64,000 nt of DNA from Pleomorphomonas sp. T1.2MG-36 (GTDB lineage: Bacteria; Pseudomonadota; Alphaproteobacteria; Rhizobiales; Pleomorphomonadaceae): the NCBI RefSeq assembly GCF_950100655.1, contig NZ_CATNLY010000012.1:372001-436000 (forward strand), given 5' to 3'. Below are positions 61,646 to 64,000 of this stretch, in pieces. Positions within the stretch are counted from its first letter, which is position 1. The number at the start of each line of letters is the position of its first letter. Position numbers and translations under genes: made by a program. The notes under the pieces are model-generated. The model saw only the letters and a program-made list of their open reading frames with translations. It had not been told where the DNA came from and did not search any database.

Positions 61646-62691
61646 TAGAGTATCCATCGATCGATGAATCGAATGTGAAATGACGTTGGGCTGCGAGTCT
61701 GATTCAAAGTTCTCCTCACAGGAGGGAGAACGATGGCCAGAGCGCTGAGCGACGATTTGCGATCCCGGGTTTTGCAGGCTGCCGCCTGACGGGCTTTCCG
61801 CTCGTCAGGCGGCAGCCCGGTTTGGGGTTGGCGTATCGACTGCGATCCGCTGGATCGGTCGGGCGAAGCTGGGCGAGCGTTCGGCACGAGCGCAGGGCTG
61901 GCGTCGAGGCTCTCGCCTCGATCCACACGAGAGCTTCGTGGTCGAGATGATCGAAGCGCAGAAAGACATCACGCTCAACGAGATGGTTGCCCGCCTCGCC
62001 AATGAGGTTGGCCTTCAGATCGGCCGCGGTGCCTTGAGTATTTGGCTCGGCCGTCGCGGCTGGACGTTCAAAAAAGACCGCCCATGCACTGGAATAGGAG
62101 CGGGCAGATCTCCTGAAGCGACGTCAGGCATGGTTCGATGGCCAGCCCGACCTTGATCCGGCGCGCCTCGCCTTTATCGATGAGACAGGCCTTTCAACAA
62201 AGATGTCGCGTCTTCGCGGGCGGTCTCTGCGCGGCGAGCGTTGCCGGGCAGCCATTCCCCATGATCATTGGAAGACCACCACTTTTGTCGGCGCCTTGCG
62301 CCTCAACGGCATGACCGCGCTACTGGTTCTCGACGGAGCCATGAACGGCGTTGCCTTCCGAGCCTATGTCGAACAAGTGCTGGTGCCGACGTTGTCGCGC
62401 AGAGACGTCGTGGTGATGGACAACCTGCCCGCCCACAAGACCGAGGGCATCCGCCAGGCCATTGAGCAGATCGGCGCTGAGCTGCATTACCTGCCGCCCT
62501 ATAGTCCCGACTTCAACCCCATCGAAATGGCCTTCTCCAAGCTAAAGGCCGTTCTCAGGGGAAAGGCCGAGCGAACCGTAAGCGCACTGTGGGATGCCGT
62601 CGGCGACGCCACCCCACTCTTCACGTCCGATGAGTGCGCTCACTACTTCGCAGCAGCCGGATATGAACCGGATTAAGCCGGACGCGCTCTA
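61646..62691 (+). mobile_element. IS630-family insertion sequence (inactive)
   Basis: About 1.05 kb holding one broken IS630 transposase frame. Candidate ends are TA-GAG at 61646 and CTC-TA at 62691, in keeping with the TA target of the family, but the terminal repeats match only weakly. The first about 40 nt may instead be a resident extragenic palindrome (near-palindrome ATCCATCGATCGATGAAT at 61651-61668), so the left edge could be near 61690. Confidence 0.65.
61733..62676 (+). pseudogene. IS630 transposase, disrupted by two frameshifts and a stop
   Basis: Begins MARALSDDLRSRVLQAA at 61733, then shifts frame at about 61785-61790. It continues LSARQAAARFGVGVSTAIRW, then KDITLNEMVARLANEVG, up to the A-run at 62070-62076. 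There one extra A breaks FKKTAHALE. An in-frame TAG at 62095-62097 replaces the expected Gln codon. The rest is intact: AFIDETGLSTKM (first D), VVMDNLPAHK (second D), and YSPDFNPIEMAFSKLK (E). DDE residues survive, but no functional protein can be made without repair. Confidence 0.85.
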
Positions 62692-62832
62692 AGAGAACAG
62701 CCTGCTCATCCATACGATCTCCTAAAAGAACTTCGATTCAGCAACCGCACCTCTCCGTTACAGCTAATTGAGTAACAACTCTAGAGGAGATTTAGGTGTA
62801 TCCTCACAAGACGCTAGGGGGAGGATGCTCAC

Positions 62833-63789
62833 ATGTCTTATGTGTGTCGGGTTTGCTGCGGAGAGAGAGAAAAGAATACCTACACCGCAAAAGAGATGAT
62901 GTTTGGTTTTGGCAATGAATTTTCTTATGTACAGTGTGCGAACTGCGAAAGTTTACAGATTTGCGAAATTCTATCACAAGATGAAATTAAAAAATTTTAC
63001 CCAGATACGTACTATTCATTTATATCAACTCCCGATAAAACTGATTCATATAAAGAAAAAGCCAGACGATTGGCTCGACATCATCGAGATAAATCATATT
63101 TTTCTTTCGATATATCAGGATATATATTTAGATTGATGAAACCCAATGCATTTATAGAGACGATTGCAAAAACAGGAATAAGTATTGAAAGCAAAATTCT
63201 GGACGTTGGATGCGGAAATGGAAAATTACTAAACCATCTTCGCACCATTGGATTCAAGAATCTTATCGGTGTAGACCCGTTTGCCCCTTGTGACTTCAAA
63301 ACAAATGCTGGTGTTGAAATAAAAAGATCGTATGTTTCGCAGTTGAACGAAACATACGACCTAATCATGTACCATCATTCGTTTGAGCATGTGCCAGACC
63401 CGTTCATTGAACTAAAAAGTGTCGCTGAAAGACTTAATTCAGGGGGAGCCTGTCTCATCCGCATCCCGACACCATCTTCGGAAGCGTGGGAAAAATACGG
63501 TACCAAATGGGTTCAGCTCGACGCCCCCAGGCACTTTACGCTTATATCTCGCAAAGGAATTGAGTTATTGGCTGGAAGATGTGGATTGAGCCTGCGGTCC
63601 CTCGTGGACGACGGAGCGGGCTGGGTATTTTCGGCAAGTGAACTGTATCTTAGAGGGGTGCCGTTAGTAAAGCAGCGGGTTGAGATGTTCTTTACTGTTG
63701 AGCAGTTGTCTATATTTGACAGCCAAGCCCGCAAAGCCAATGATATCGGTCGAGGCGATCAAATCGCAGTCATCTTTAGCAAGCCTTGA
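62833..63789 (+). CDS. AT-rich class I SAM methyltransferase with Cys-rich N-terminus
   Basis: Protein of 318 aa. The N-terminus has CRVCCGE and CANCE, a probable zinc ribbon, as in sugar C-methyltransferase-like proteins. The SAM motif is ILDVGCGNGKLLNHL at about 118-132. YHHSFEHVPDPF and GGACLIRIPTPSSEAWEKYG follow. Proteins of this plan often modify sugars or lipids in surface polysaccharide loci. GC content and codon use (many AAA, ATA, TTA) are far below the neighbours, and it sits directly beside an IS, so transfer is likely. The first 60 percent is the most AT-rich. Confidence 0.8.
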   Translation: MSYVCRVCCGEREKNTYTAKEMMFGFGNEFSYVQCANCESLQICEILSQDEIKKFYPDTYYSFISTPDKTDSYKEKARRLARHHRDKSYFSFDISGYIFRLMKPNAFIETIAKTGISIESKILDVGCGNGKLLNHLRTIGFKNLIGVDPFAPCDFKTNAGVEIKRSYVSQLNETYDLIMYHHSFEHVPDPFIELKSVAERLNSGGACLIRIPTPSSEAWEKYGTKWVQLDAPRHFTLISRKGIELLAGRCGLSLRSLVDDGAGWVFSASELYLRGVPLVKQRVEMFFTVEQLSIFDSQARKANDIGRGDQIAVIFSKP

Positions 63790-63805
63790 CCCTCACGCCC
63801 TTTCA

Positions 63806-63940
63806 ACGATCGGAATCGGCTAGGAGACCGTCGAAACCGCCGTCAAGGTGCTGAAGGGCGAGAAGTTCGTCAAAATCATTAACCGGTACGACAAGTCGAA
63901 CACCGATGCCCCGGAGGTCGTCGCCATTTTATACAACTGA
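63806..63940 (+). pseudogene. C-terminal remnant of a sugar ABC binding protein
   Basis: The plus frame reads TIGIG, stop (TAG 63821-63823), ETVETAVKVLKGEKFVKIIN, then RYDKSNTDAPEVVAILYN and a TGA. The text xIGxETVxxAVKVLKGE is typical of the last helix of family 4/periplasmic sugar-binding proteins. No upstream part exists. High-GC composition contrasts with the preceding methyltransferase, so this is host-type DNA beyond the acquired segment. Confidence 0.45.
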
Positions 63941-64000
63941 TGCTCATTCTTGGGTGAATTCCGGAGCGCGGCGCTCGTTCGGCACCGCGCCGTTTGAGTT

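Overview
The window is high-GC DNA from an alphaproteobacterium, almost certainly order Hyphomicrobiales (Rhizobiales). The evidence is the tuf / tRNA-Trp / secE / nusG / rplKA / rplJL / rpoBC order, a Ros/MucR zinc-finger regulator, and rhizobial-type extragenic palindromes. Genus cannot be fixed from sequence alone. No rRNA operon, CRISPR array, integrase or replication origin was seen.

Layout. (1) 0-15.5 kb: a PAS-GGDEF diguanylate cyclase, then the core transcription/translation block on the minus strand: tuf, tRNA-Trp(CCA), secE, nusG, rplK, rplA, rplJ, rplL, rpoB, rpoC. It has an rplL-rpoB attenuator-like hairpin, a long rplJ leader and an rpoC terminator. (2) 15.8-23.5 kb: a CHASE4-GGDEF-EAL protein, a gnd-zwf pentose-phosphate pair, a DUF2459 protein and a triple-PAS GGDEF protein. 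(3) 23.9-27.1 kb: small-protein region. Two secreted proteins (one with a VHL-like beta domain), three near-identical DUF3563-type micro-proteins with conserved upstream dyads and 3' hairpins, and mucR. (4) 27-31.7 kb: two overlapping phage-like ORFs and a decayed partial copy, a DAPG-hydrolase-like gene divergent from a TetR gene across a perfect 15-bp palindrome, an IS5-type transposase remnant, and a VirK/YbjX (DUF535) protein. (5) 32-36.7 kb: tRNA-Gly and a translationally coupled operon of two oligopeptide-type ABC permeases, two ATPases and a PLP aminotransferase, with no binding protein. (6) 36.7-41.8 kb: a two-gene unit of a proline-rich micro-protein and a SLATT-like membrane protein, tRNA-Thr, rlmB, tRNA-Tyr, and a TetR-DUF418 operon with its own palindrome. 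(7) 41.8-48.1 kb: secreted COG4315-type protein / ECF sigma / anti-sigma operon, a phosphoribosyltransferase, a Tat-exported family 5 binding protein, moaA and an Lrp regulator. (8) 48.3-61.6 kb: a PleC/PdhS-like histidine kinase, DUF2339, XRE and MFS genes, mntP behind a probable yybP-ykoY Mn2+ riboswitch, a beta-hydroxyacid dehydrogenase, a glycine-zipper lipoprotein, a polar amino-acid ABC cassette without ATPase, mobA and mrp. (9) 61.6-64 kb: a dead IS630 element, an AT-rich methyltransferase that looks acquired, and a C-terminal remnant of a sugar-binding protein.

Themes. Three c-di-GMP proteins imply strong second-messenger control: two GGEEF cyclases with I-sites and one GGDEF-EAL without. 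moaA and mobA both serve molybdenum cofactor synthesis. The least explained parts are the DUF3563 triplet with its VHL-like neighbour, and the orphan SLATT unit.
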